Under the pieces are notes generated by a model. The model saw nothing but the letters and a program-made list of their open reading frames with translations. It was not told the DNA's origin and did no database searches. The position numbers and the translations under genes were made by a program. A stretch of DNA of 64,000 nucleotides from an uncultured Lachnospiraceae bacterium (GTDB taxonomy: Bacteria > Bacillota > Clostridia > Lachnospirales > Lachnospiraceae). How positions within the stretch are numbered: the stretch's first letter is position 1; every line of letters begins with the position of its first letter. Below, piece after piece: positions 35,628-43,681 of this stretch. Location of the stretch: assembly GCA_910587095.1 (NCBI GenBank), contig CAJUMJ010000058.1:1-64000 (forward strand). Reading direction: 5' to 3'.

Positions 35628-37367
35628 TCATCCATTCAGTCTGAGAAGCAAAAACTCTTCACACTCCATACAAATTTCATAGTCCTTCACGGGAAGCGCC
35701 TCCGCCTGGCTCTCATAAACGACAACGTACGCGCCCCCTTCAATTTCATCCAACCGTTCCGCCAGCGTAAACATCACCGGCTTATCCACCAGCCTGCTCT
35801 GCAAGTCAAAGGCCGGCTTATTCTCGCTGGTAGTATACACCACTTCCCCCTTTTTTGTATTATTATTGAGGTAGTCAAAGAGCGGAGCATACTGCATTGT
35901 ATAATCATTTTCCCCACGAATCGATGTGCGCATACAATAGAACGCGGTGGTTGAAAACAGAAAGACAATCACGAGCATTCCCGCATAATATCCCAGCCGC
36001 CCGAATTTCCTGACATGGCACAGCCCTGCCGTCACGCCCCCTCCCAGCAGCGCGATCACGCAGCATTTCCATATACTGAATTCTCCCAGCCAGTGAAACA
36101 TGTGTATGCCTACCGCAGACACCATATTCAAATACCCGTTGATCCCGTACAATCTGAAAACCATACCCACGGACAGCGCCACATAAACAACCGCCACTCC
36201 CAGGCATATCTTCAGTGTGCCGCGAAGCTCCCGTTCGCAGAGCAGCAAAAGCGCCATCATAATAAGTATCGGAAAATAGCACTCGTTGTATCTTCCGTAA
36301 AACGCCGAGTCTATTCTGACTCTCTCAGTCGTTCCCGCTTTGGGGCCAAAAGCAACCACGCTCGTCAGCCCCAGTGAAAAAAACATCGCCACCAGAGGAT
36401 ACGCATACAGGCATATATTCCATCCGGCCTTCAGGTTCTTCCTTAAATACCGGACCGCATACGCTACGCCGATTCCCGCCAGAAGATATGTGGACGATAA
36501 GCACTGCCACAACTGGCCCATCAGGCTGAGAAATGGCTTTGCTATTTTCTCCATTGTGAAAATTGAGATAAATCTTTTCCAAATACTCGAAAATGTATTC
36601 GCCGATCCTCTGACAATCTCCGAATGCGCCTCGGCAACAATCTGATTATCCACAATCATTTTTTCCAAAATTTCTTTTAAAAAAATGTATAAAACAATCA
36701 CAACCAAAGCAGAGAGTACAAACGACGCCAGGATTTTCCAATCGGCTTTCCGCATAACCCACAAGGCCGCCAGACATACGCACACTGCCAGTACGGCCGT
36801 AAGCAGCCTGTTGTGTACCATAAAGGCATACCCTGTCGTAATTCCCAAAAGCGCACCTTTCCACCAGACCGGCCTCTCCTCCAGCGACGCAAGCTCATAA
36901 AACAGCAGCCAGACGACAAGCGCCAGCAAAGTTTCGCACATGGTCGTATACGAATAAAAAATATAAGTCGGAAAGCAGGTGACCACAAAAGCAATAGCGC
37001 CGCACGTAATCGTCTCCCGCTCCCTGGCAAGCTTCCTGACGATGCCGTAAACCAGAGCAAAAATTCCAAGACTCATAAAAACGTTCAGTAAAATCGCGAT
37101 CCGGTACATTACGATCATTTGATTGGAAAACAGAAAAGTGAGGGCAAGCCAGAAACTATACCCGAAAGAATACCAGGAAACGCCGTCCATCACCCCCGCC
37201 CAGTTATGTCCGGTCATATGGGCCGCATGTGACCAGTAGCCAAACTCATCCGCATAGATAAAAGGGCCGGTCGTCCGTGTAATATAAAAAACCCGGAGGA
37301 AAATCACCCCCAGTATAAATAAGACAATAAATAACGAATCTTTTAAATGCTCCTGTTTTTGCCGCAT
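35628..37367 (-). CDS. GT-C-like polytopic membrane protein
   Basis: A 579-residue protein with about twelve helices. 'PFIYADEFGYWSHAAHMTGHNW' after the first helix contains the Asp-Glu pair typical of the first extracellular loop of GT39-type glycosyltransferases. A soluble C-terminal extracytoplasmic part (about 480-579) follows the last helix. It lies 39 bp from the VTC gene and 33 bp from the GT2 gene, so probably one transcript. The sugar donor is expected to be lipid-linked. Confidence 0.68.
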   Translation of the reverse strand: MRQKQEHLKDSLFIVLFILGVIFLRVFYITRTTGPFIYADEFGYWSHAAHMTGHNWAGVMDGVSWYSFGYSFWLALTFLFSNQMIVMYRIAILLNVFMSLGIFALVYGIVRKLARERETITCGAIAFVVTCFPTYIFYSYTTMCETLLALVVWLLFYELASLEERPVWWKGALLGITTGYAFMVHNRLLTAVLAVCVCLAALWVMRKADWKILASFVLSALVVIVLYIFLKEILEKMIVDNQIVAEAHSEIVRGSANTFSSIWKRFISIFTMEKIAKPFLSLMGQLWQCLSSTYLLAGIGVAYAVRYLRKNLKAGWNICLYAYPLVAMFFSLGLTSVVAFGPKAGTTERVRIDSAFYGRYNECYFPILIMMALLLLCERELRGTLKICLGVAVVYVALSVGMVFRLYGINGYLNMVSAVGIHMFHWLGEFSIWKCCVIALLGGGVTAGLCHVRKFGRLGYYAGMLVIVFLFSTTAFYCMRTSIRGENDYTMQYAPLFDYLNNNTKKGEVVYTTSENKPAFDLQSRLVDKPVMFTLAERLDEIEGGAYVVVYESQAEALPVKDYEICMECEEFLLLRLNG

Positions 37368-37400
37368 TTTAAACTCCTTTATACAAGTTATCCAAGCTTC

Positions 37401-38438
37401 TTATTTTGCTTTCTCATTTAACATGCACAACAATTCACACAGCCAGAACTGCCTGTATTTAACCGCATAAGCCAGTACTTGCTCTTTATACCCGTGAAAT
37501 GACCTTATTCTTGTCTGATCAAGCGCCGTTTTATACGGCTCGGAAACGCGCAGCCTGTGAAACTCCGATTTACGTTCCCTATAAGATTTTTCATTCTGTC
37601 GATTGCATAAATACCGCACAATACAAGTTCTCATATGAGTCGCGATTCGTTCCCTGTACGCCGCGACAAATTTATCATTATCTCTCTTATCCGCAATAAA
37701 TTTTTCGAACCACGCATTGATCACATCAAACTTTTCTATCATATCTTTTTGATAGCGATGCGAGACTGACTGGTCATTATGGCGAAAATAATACCCAACA
37801 TTGGGCGTGTATACCGCTCGGCTCGCCTGCTGATATACTAGCAAATTAAAAGAAAGATCCTGGAGTTTAGGGAAATCGGGAATAAATGATAACCGATTAC
37901 TCTTTAAAAAAGAGTTCCTGTACATTTTATTCCAAATTGACACAGGGTCAAGCACTTCATAGTTAAACCTATATCTCCCAAGACGATTCAGTGCCGACAA
38001 CTGTAGCTCTTCAAAATCTTCTTTTTGTAATATCTTTTCTTCCTTTGAATACGGGATACTGCCAATCTGTCCATTCACAAAACGAGCGTTTGAAAACATT
38101 ACAATATCGTAATTCTGATCTAAATATTTCTCAATACCGGTGCAGACTGTCGGAGCCACAAAATCGTCACCATCCACAAAATAGACCCATTCTCCCCGCG
38201 CTAATTGCAGTCCGGCATTTCTCGCCGCATTTGCGCCGCCATTCACCTGATTGATCACTCTGATCCTGTCATCACGCGCGGCATAGGATTCACATATGGC
38301 CAGGCTGTCATCTGTAGAACCGTCATTGACCAGCAGAATCTCCACATTTGTCATATTCTGTTCTACGATACTCTCTATGCACTGTGGCAAATACCGACCT
38401 ACATTATAGATTGCAACAACAAATGAAACTTTGATCAT
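37401..38438 (-). CDS. Family 2 glycosyltransferase
   Basis: About 345 residues. 'VSFVVAIYNVGRYLPQCIESI' opens the GT-A fold, 'LLVNDGSTDDSLAICESY' binds nucleotide and 'WVYFVDGDDFV' holds the metal-binding acidic residues. The C-terminal 150 residues are helical and basic, as in EpsJ-like capsule enzymes. The ATG at 38438 starts right at the fold and is preferred over 38471, though its ribosome site (GGAG) is very close. The 184-bp gap before it (38439-38622) is AT-rich with only weak promoter matches. Confidence 0.88.
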   Translation of the reverse strand: MIKVSFVVAIYNVGRYLPQCIESIVEQNMTNVEILLVNDGSTDDSLAICESYAARDDRIRVINQVNGGANAARNAGLQLARGEWVYFVDGDDFVAPTVCTGIEKYLDQNYDIVMFSNARFVNGQIGSIPYSKEEKILQKEDFEELQLSALNRLGRYRFNYEVLDPVSIWNKMYRNSFLKSNRLSFIPDFPKLQDLSFNLLVYQQASRAVYTPNVGYYFRHNDQSVSHRYQKDMIEKFDVINAWFEKFIADKRDNDKFVAAYRERIATHMRTCIVRYLCNRQNEKSYRERKSEFHRLRVSEPYKTALDQTRIRSFHGYKEQVLAYAVKYRQFWLCELLCMLNEKAK

Positions 38439-38622
38439 TTCTCCGTCATTCTCCACGCCCATAATTGGCACTCTGTCAATAACACCCGGCTAAAAAGAAT
38501 TTTACCTTACACAAAGAATACAGGAAAAAGCAGCTTTGAATCCGCTCGATACAGAAAGGCATTATGACTAAAAATCATATTTATAAGTCTAATAGATGCA
38601 GTGGCATAAATCAATACATATA

Positions 38623-40071
38623 TTAAAATAATTTACAGGTGTCATGTAAAAACTTATATGCCGCATTTCCGGCTACAAAGATGTAAAACGCTATAGCGCA
38701 ACGTCTCAAAGTTGTCTTATCATACAGCCAGATGACTAAAAGACTGCATATGATAAAGGCTAATACAATAAGTAATAATTTCTTATGGTGATACAAATTT
38801 CGATATGGTGTTCTTCTGACCCCAAAATAATGCAATACATATAGCACCGCAAACCCTATCGTCGTGCTAACCGCCGCCGCATCATATCCATATTTCGGAA
38901 TCCACAATAAATTCAACCCCACATTGATCCCCGCTGCAATGATCGTAGCAGCAGATATGACAACAGATTTCTTGCAATATAGCTCTAAATTGGCATAATA
39001 AGTATATAAAAATCTGAAACAGTAGCCCGTCATAATAATCGGAAGCATATATACGGAAGCGGCGTATTTCCCTCCTCCCATAATATACACTACCTCAGGC
39101 CCAATCAGCATAACCCCCAGAATTAGCGCAAGGAATAGCACAAGCAGTCGTCTTGCCTGTGTATTTATCTCAGAAAAATCATTTTCCCTCAATTTTCTAT
39201 ATAACCAGGGAATATATGCCTGATTGACCGAAGTGCCTAAAATAGAAACGGCAAGGGAGCAGTCATAGGCAAAGCTATACACCGCCAAATCCACATTCCC
39301 GCAAAATTTCTTAATCATAAACTGATCTGATTTTGCCAAAATACTCGCCGAAAGGTGATGTGGAATAAGCGGAACGGCAATCATCATAGCATATTTTACC
39401 TTTTCTATGGCAAAGGCTCTTCCCCTGAATATTAAAAAGCCATATATTACGGCATTAATCATAACAATCGGAAGCACATATCCTAACACGCGGCCCCATA
39501 ATTTGTCCTGAAAAGTCATTACCATAACATACGACAGAATAAGCGACAGCAGCGCGCTCCCGACACTTACAAAAATTGCGTATTTATATTTTCCCCGTAT
39601 TCTCTGCCAAGTCAAAAATAACTGTGATGCCGGGGAAAAAAGAAGGTAAATAAACAGCATATTAATATATAAAAAATTCATACCAAAAACGTTTACAGCC
39701 CAGTCCCGTAAAATCCAAACGGTCAAATAGCACAGTGCCGAGAACGTAATACTGACCCATGAAATCGTTGACATATATGTGTCAAAATCATCTTCATAAT
39801 CCTGATAAGCCCTGTTTATAGACGCATACATATCCAACGACGTAATCACCACAATCAAAGTCGCCCACGCGGTGAAATTGCTGAATTCTCCATAATCTTC
39901 TTTGCTCAGCAATCTGGTGAAAACAGGTGTACTTAAAAATGCAATTCCTCTGCTCACAAAATTGCCTGCCGTATACCATACTCCCGCTTTCACATCATTG
40001 CTTATTTTAGTCTTTATACTTCGATATTCATACAAAGTTTCTGTTTTCCTTCTTTGATCAATTATCATCAC
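38623..40071 (-). CDS. Wzx-type oligosaccharide flippase (left module)
   Basis: A 482-residue MATE/MVF-like polysaccharide flippase with about fourteen helices. 'GVWYTAGNFVSRGIAFLSTPVFTRLLSKEDYGEFS' near the N-terminus is the family hallmark. It would flip undecaprenyl-PP-linked repeat units to the outer face. Its start overlaps the end of the upstream gene by 14 bases, so the two are co-translated. A second, unrelated-looking flippase gene lies on the other side of the invertible segment at 43671-45194, which suggests that two different repeat units can be exported. Confidence 0.9.
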   Translation of the reverse strand: MMIIDQRRKTETLYEYRSIKTKISNDVKAGVWYTAGNFVSRGIAFLSTPVFTRLLSKEDYGEFSNFTAWATLIVVITSLDMYASINRAYQDYEDDFDTYMSTISWVSITFSALCYLTVWILRDWAVNVFGMNFLYINMLFIYLLFSPASQLFLTWQRIRGKYKYAIFVSVGSALLSLILSYVMVMTFQDKLWGRVLGYVLPIVMINAVIYGFLIFRGRAFAIEKVKYAMMIAVPLIPHHLSASILAKSDQFMIKKFCGNVDLAVYSFAYDCSLAVSILGTSVNQAYIPWLYRKLRENDFSEINTQARRLLVLFLALILGVMLIGPEVVYIMGGGKYAASVYMLPIIMTGYCFRFLYTYYANLELYCKKSVVISAATIIAAGINVGLNLLWIPKYGYDAAAVSTTIGFAVLYVLHYFGVRRTPYRNLYHHKKLLLIVLAFIICSLLVIWLYDKTTLRRCAIAFYIFVAGNAAYKFLHDTCKLF

Positions 40072-41473
40072 ATCGATTCTTTAGCTCTGTGGTAAGTGCA
40101 TGTTCCAAATTATACAGCGCGTTTTCCTTCCAAAAAAGATTCACATCATATGACGTATGATTATGTTTGCGTACTTTAGAAACTATCTCACTGGCGTCAG
40201 CCACGAGATCGGCAATCCCAAGTTCCACCAAGTCCTCCAGATAATCCTGAAAATCGCGATTAAAAATAAAAGTCTGTAAATGAAACCCCAGTCCCTCATA
40301 TATTGTCGTTGACCGTATTCCTACTTGCGCATCACTGATGGCAAAGCAATCATATAATGTCATATCGTTTTCACCAATAATCTCTACGCTGCTTTCTTTC
40401 AGCATCGGATGAATTTCTTCCCATGTTTTATATTCAGAAGGATGCAGTTTATATAAAATTCTAAATTCGTTTTTGTCTGTCTGTTCACACAAATCTATTG
40501 CCAGCTTCGACAATTGACGTGCGTACATTGTCTGAGAAAGAAATAGCACAGTATACCTCATATCCTGCTTGCTGCATCTTTGATGTTCCCGTAATTCTCT
40601 TTCATAATACGGAAATCCCACTGAAATAATTTGATCTTTCGGAATCGGAAATTTTGCATTTACTTTATAATAATCTCCGAACAAATATAGTTTATCCGGG
40701 AATTGTTTTATCCTCTCCTCTGCCGCATAGTTATAAGCTATATGCTCCTTACCCAGCCATCCATGCTGTAGTTCAATTGTTAAAATCCCGCGTTTTTTGC
40801 ATATCTCATTAAAAATCATGCATTTCGGTCCATATCCCACTACCTCAACCAGAATTTGAGGATTTATCCGGGATAAAAGCTTCTCAAATCTTTTGTAGTA
40901 GCAGCGATAACGAAAATAATCTCCAGCCGTCTGTTTCCCTACTCTTTCTAACTGTTGCCGATTCACCAATCCCTTTAACGGCACTTCAAGGGCACAGCAA
41001 ACTCTTTGGGCAATTTTCCTTCTTTTCCTTCTTGCAAAAAAGGATGTCAGTTGCTCATACATTTCCGCCTCAATAATTATTCTGTCCAAATATATGACAT
41101 TGGCGGACTGTATCGGTTCCATGTGCTCCCTTGCATAAAAATTTTCAAGTGTCACCGAATTTGGAAATCTCTTTGCTATCTCATCTGTGTAAATACATTC
41201 ATATTTCTCTCCCCGTAATTTTCTTCTTGGATGTGACACAAAACAAACGTCTGTCTGTTTTCCCTTTTTCACCTTATCACTTTTTGTAAAATAATATTTT
41301 AAAAGTTTCAATTTGCTGCCTGATTTATGATCTGTCAACATATCATCGGACTTGCGCAGACATTTATCTATATAGAAACGTTCATACTGCCAGAATTGGA
41401 ATCCATCTATATTCTTTTCACACAAATGGTATTCTTTCTCACGTTCCAACAATTCTTTTACAATTTCTCTCAT
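40058..41473 (-). CDS. GT-B-fold capsule transferase, glycerophosphotransferase-like
   Basis: A 471-residue soluble protein of GT-B shape. The C-terminal half reads 'ELQHGWLGKEHIAYN', 'LYLFGDYYKVNAKFP', 'VLFLSQTMYARQLS', 'RILYKLHPSEYKTW' and 'QVGIRSTTIYEGL'. A nucleotide-proximal His-Pro and Ser-Thr-x-x-x-Glu arrangement like this occurs in CDP-glycerol:polyol phosphotransferases and related capsule transferases. The N-terminal 200 residues are basic and not recognised. It is the first gene leftward of the invertible segment, 109 bp from its left repeat, with AAAGG before the ATG. Exact donor unknown. Confidence 0.65.
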   Translation of the reverse strand: MREIVKELLEREKEYHLCEKNIDGFQFWQYERFYIDKCLRKSDDMLTDHKSGSKLKLLKYYFTKSDKVKKGKQTDVCFVSHPRRKLRGEKYECIYTDEIAKRFPNSVTLENFYAREHMEPIQSANVIYLDRIIIEAEMYEQLTSFFARRKRRKIAQRVCCALEVPLKGLVNRQQLERVGKQTAGDYFRYRCYYKRFEKLLSRINPQILVEVVGYGPKCMIFNEICKKRGILTIELQHGWLGKEHIAYNYAAEERIKQFPDKLYLFGDYYKVNAKFPIPKDQIISVGFPYYERELREHQRCSKQDMRYTVLFLSQTMYARQLSKLAIDLCEQTDKNEFRILYKLHPSEYKTWEEIHPMLKESSVEIIGENDMTLYDCFAISDAQVGIRSTTIYEGLGFHLQTFIFNRDFQDYLEDLVELGIADLVADASEIVSKVRKHNHTSYDVNLFWKENALYNLEHALTTELKNRCDDN

Positions 41474-41560
41474 GAACTATACCTTTACTTTCTGAAATCT
41501 TTTTATTGCCAATATGTTTTCAGGATTTACTAAATAACAGGAATCGCATTAACCTTAAAG

Positions 41561-41591
41561 TTGACACCGTCAATCATACAATTCCGATAAA
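41561..41591 (+). promoter_or_regulatory. Possible recombinase promoter straddling the left inverted repeat
   Basis: TTGACA (41561-41566) lies outside the invertible segment and GATAAA (41586-41591), 19 bp on, lies within the left inverted repeat. If used, the -35 would be left behind on inversion, so recombinase expression would depend on orientation. The spacing is long and the -10 is poor, so this is tentative. Confidence 0.3.
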
Positions 41592-41604
41592 ATGTTATCT
41601 TGGC
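41582..41604. repeat. Left 23-bp inverted repeat of the invertible segment
   Basis: Bases 41582-41604 are the exact reverse complement of 42332-42354, 23 of 23 positions. The core GATAAAATGTTATC is itself a short dyad (GATAA, four bases, TTATC), the usual form of a tyrosine-recombinase crossover site. Identity stops immediately outside and inside. Confidence 0.9.
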
Positions 41605-41636
41605 CAAACAAAAGAGAACTGAAGGAGGGACAGAAT

Positions 41637-42218
41637 ATGGGAACAACTCAACCAATTAGAAAAAACGAGGAAATCGAAAGCTTAAAAGAATACTTCCTGA
41701 AAAAAGGGGAAGTGCGCAACTATGCATTAATTACTATGGGAATGAATACCGCGCTTAGAATCAGCGATTTATTGGAGCTGTGCTGGAAAGATGTATGGAA
41801 TTATTCAAGGAATTGTTTTAAACAATATCTTTCTTTGGAGGAGAAGAAAACGCAAAAGAGACAAACTATTTACTTAAATTCAGCTTGCATTGATGGATTG
41901 AATCTTTTGAAAAACGAAAGTGAAGGCAGAACGGATGCAGAGTATTATTTGTTTCAGAGCCGCATGAAGGGGAATAATCATATTGGGAGGAACCGTGCTT
42001 ATGTATTAATAACAAAAGCATGGAAAGAATTAGGGTATGAAGGATGTATCAGTTGTCATTCTCTCCGGAAAACCTTCGGCTATCATGCCTGGAAAGGCGG
42101 TGTATCCCCTGCGGTTATTATGACCATTTATAACCATTCGTCCATGGAAATTACTAAGCGCTACCTTTCCATTGACCAGGATGACAAAGATTGCGCTTAC
42201 CGGAATATAATATTATAA
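41637..42218 (+). CDS. FimB/FimE-size tyrosine recombinase (DNA invertase)
   Basis: A 193-residue tyrosine recombinase consisting only of the catalytic domain, the size of the FimB/FimE invertases. The catalytic set is complete: Arg41 in 'NTALRISDLL', Lys74 in the beta hairpin, His141 and Arg144 in 'CHSLRKTFGYH', His167 in 'YNHSSMEITKRYL' and nucleophile Tyr176. GGAGG lies nine bases before the ATG at 41637; the earlier frame from 41592 starts inside the repeat and is rejected. The gene is enclosed by perfect 23-bp inverted repeats, so its likely substrate is its own 773-bp segment. Confidence 0.92.
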   Translation: MGTTQPIRKNEEIESLKEYFLKKGEVRNYALITMGMNTALRISDLLELCWKDVWNYSRNCFKQYLSLEEKKTQKRQTIYLNSACIDGLNLLKNESEGRTDAEYYLFQSRMKGNNHIGRNRAYVLITKAWKELGYEGCISCHSLRKTFGYHAWKGGVSPAVIMTIYNHSSMEITKRYLSIDQDDKDCAYRNIIL

Positions 42219-42233
42219 AAACCTATATATAGT

Positions 42234-42249
42234 AAATTACATGTAATTT
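42234..42249. promoter_or_regulatory. Perfect 16-bp palindrome inside the invertible segment
   Basis: AAATTACATGTAATTT is a perfect palindrome 15 bp after the recombinase stop. It overlaps the -35 (TTGCCT, 42248-42253) of a weaker promoter whose -10, TATAAC, is at 42270-42275 after 16 bp. This is the form of a repressor or activator operator, so the switch output may also be under protein control. Confidence 0.5.
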
Positions 42250-42294
42250 GCCTTTATAAAATTATTCATTATAACAGGCTGGCCAAAATGTTAT

Positions 42295-42323
42295 TTGCAT
42301 TATCAGGCCGAACATATTATAAT
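42295..42323 (+). promoter_or_regulatory. Outward promoter carried on the invertible segment
   Basis: TTGCAT (42295-42300), 17 bp, TATAAT (42318-42323): a near-consensus sigma-A promoter. It lies just inside the right inverted repeat and reads rightward, with transcription starting near 42330 and a leader of about 75 bases to the ATG at 42404. Inversion would place it just inside the left repeat reading toward the gene at 41473. Confidence 0.85.
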
Positions 42324-42331
42324 AATTATAT

Positions 42332-42354
42332 GCCAAGATAACATTTTATCGGAA
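42332..42354. repeat. Right 23-bp inverted repeat of the invertible segment
   Basis: Exact reverse complement of 41582-41604. It lies between the outward promoter and the first right-hand gene, so transcripts from that promoter cross it. Together the repeats bound 727 bp of unique sequence. Confidence 0.9.
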
Positions 42355-42403
42355 CTGTTTCATTAGCAATAAAACGTATTTTACAATAAAAGGATCATAT
42401 CAC

Positions 42404-43681
42404 ATGCATACACGAAATTCAGCCATAAAAAACGTACTAATCAGCGGCGCTGGTTTTAGCAATAAAGGTGCACAGGCAATGCTGTTTGTTACCGCGAGTG
42501 AGGTAAGAAAGCGATATCCTGACGCTAAAATTTATTATACGACTCGAGACTCTCTGACAAAAAAGTCTGGCTTTTTATTGCATCCACTTGACAAGCATAC
42601 ATTCATTAATGCATTTGCAATGGAAACGAAAAGCCTGCGCCCCATAAAGGGATTTCTATCCGCAACAAAAGAAGCTGCCATCTCTATTATCAAAAGAAAC
42701 TGGAAAGCAATTTACAGCGAGTACCGGTATCGAAAACTCATTAAAACAATTGATTTGATTTTAGATATCAGCGGGTATAACCTGACTTCTCTTTTTCCTG
42801 TAAGCACCAATGAATTTTATTTAAAACTTATCGACTGTGCCGGCAAAAGCGGCATACCGATATTTTTACTTCCACAATCATTTGGTCCCTTTGCATATTC
42901 TTCTCATAAGTCTCCCTATATCTCTAACATGCGCCAAATTTTGAGCTATCCAAATATGATTTTTGCAAGGGAGTCACAGGGATACAACCTTTTAACCAAC
43001 GAACTTGGGCTTAAAAATGTTGTTTTATCAAACGATCTGGTATTGCAAAATCGCGAGATCGATTGGAATCTGCTCTTTTATCCTAATGAAATGCCTAAAG
43101 CATCCATAAGTATTTCAACTGAGAAAAACGTAGGTATTATTCCCAATAAGAACCTGATAACAAAATGTCCTCACGTTTCTGTTTTTTCCCTGTACGAGGA
43201 AATAATTTCCTTTTTGTTGGAGAAAAACAAAACCGTATATTTAATTTATCACTCATCGGAAGATTACCATATTTGCAAAAATATAAAAAAGGCTTTTTCT
43301 CATAGCTCCTCCGTTGTTCTGCTTCGTCAGGAGCTTAACTGTTATGATTATGAAAATATCATTACAAATTTTGATTATGTAATTGCGTCCCGTTTTCATT
43401 CGATTGTGCATTCTTTTAAACACAATGTTCCATGCTTAGGCTTGGGATGGGCCGAAAAATATTTAACACTGTTTTGCAGTCTTGATCAGCAGGATTATAT
43501 GTTCGATATGCGGGCAGAACATACAACGAAAGAAATTATGACATGCCTCCAAAAGCTGGAACAAAATTATCCTTCAGAAAGTAAACTTATAAAAGACAAG
43601 CTGGAAATCATCCAGCGTGAAAACTGCTTTGATATGGTATTTAATGAGTTGGAAAACAAGGAATCTACTTATGAGACTTGA
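42404..43681 (+). CDS. Polysaccharide pyruvyl transferase family protein (right module)
   Basis: A 425-residue protein of the CsaB/WcaK-like pyruvyl transferase family, which adds ketal pyruvate from PEP to polysaccharide sugars. Seen: 'ISGAGFSNKGAQAML' (14-28), 'LLPQSFGPFAY', 'IFARESQGYNLL', and the C-terminal 'FDYVIASRFHSIVHSFKHNVPCLGLGWAEKY' with the conserved Arg-x-His. AAAGGA lies nine bases before the ATG. It is the first gene read by the invertible promoter in the present orientation. Its last 11 bases overlap the flippase gene. Confidence 0.88.
   Translation: MHTRNSAIKNVLISGAGFSNKGAQAMLFVTASEVRKRYPDAKIYYTTRDSLTKKSGFLLHPLDKHTFINAFAMETKSLRPIKGFLSATKEAAISIIKRNWKAIYSEYRYRKLIKTIDLILDISGYNLTSLFPVSTNEFYLKLIDCAGKSGIPIFLLPQSFGPFAYSSHKSPYISNMRQILSYPNMIFARESQGYNLLTNELGLKNVVLSNDLVLQNREIDWNLLFYPNEMPKASISISTEKNVGIIPNKNLITKCPHVSVFSLYEEIISFLLEKNKTVYLIYHSSEDYHICKNIKKAFSHSSSVVLLRQELNCYDYENIITNFDYVIASRFHSIVHSFKHNVPCLGLGWAEKYLTLFCSLDQQDYMFDMRAEHTTKEIMTCLQKLEQNYPSESKLIKDKLEIIQRENCFDMVFNELENKESTYET

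Noticed and set aside
38439..38622. Promoter for the left-module GT2 (TTGATT, 17 bp, TAGACT on minus strand)
   Set aside because: Weak match in AT-rich sequence; it cannot be told from background, although it would matter for how far the invertible promoter's control extends.
41592..41636. Upstream in-frame extension of the recombinase
   Set aside because: The first codons lie in the inverted repeat and the strong ribosome site belongs to the ATG at 41637.
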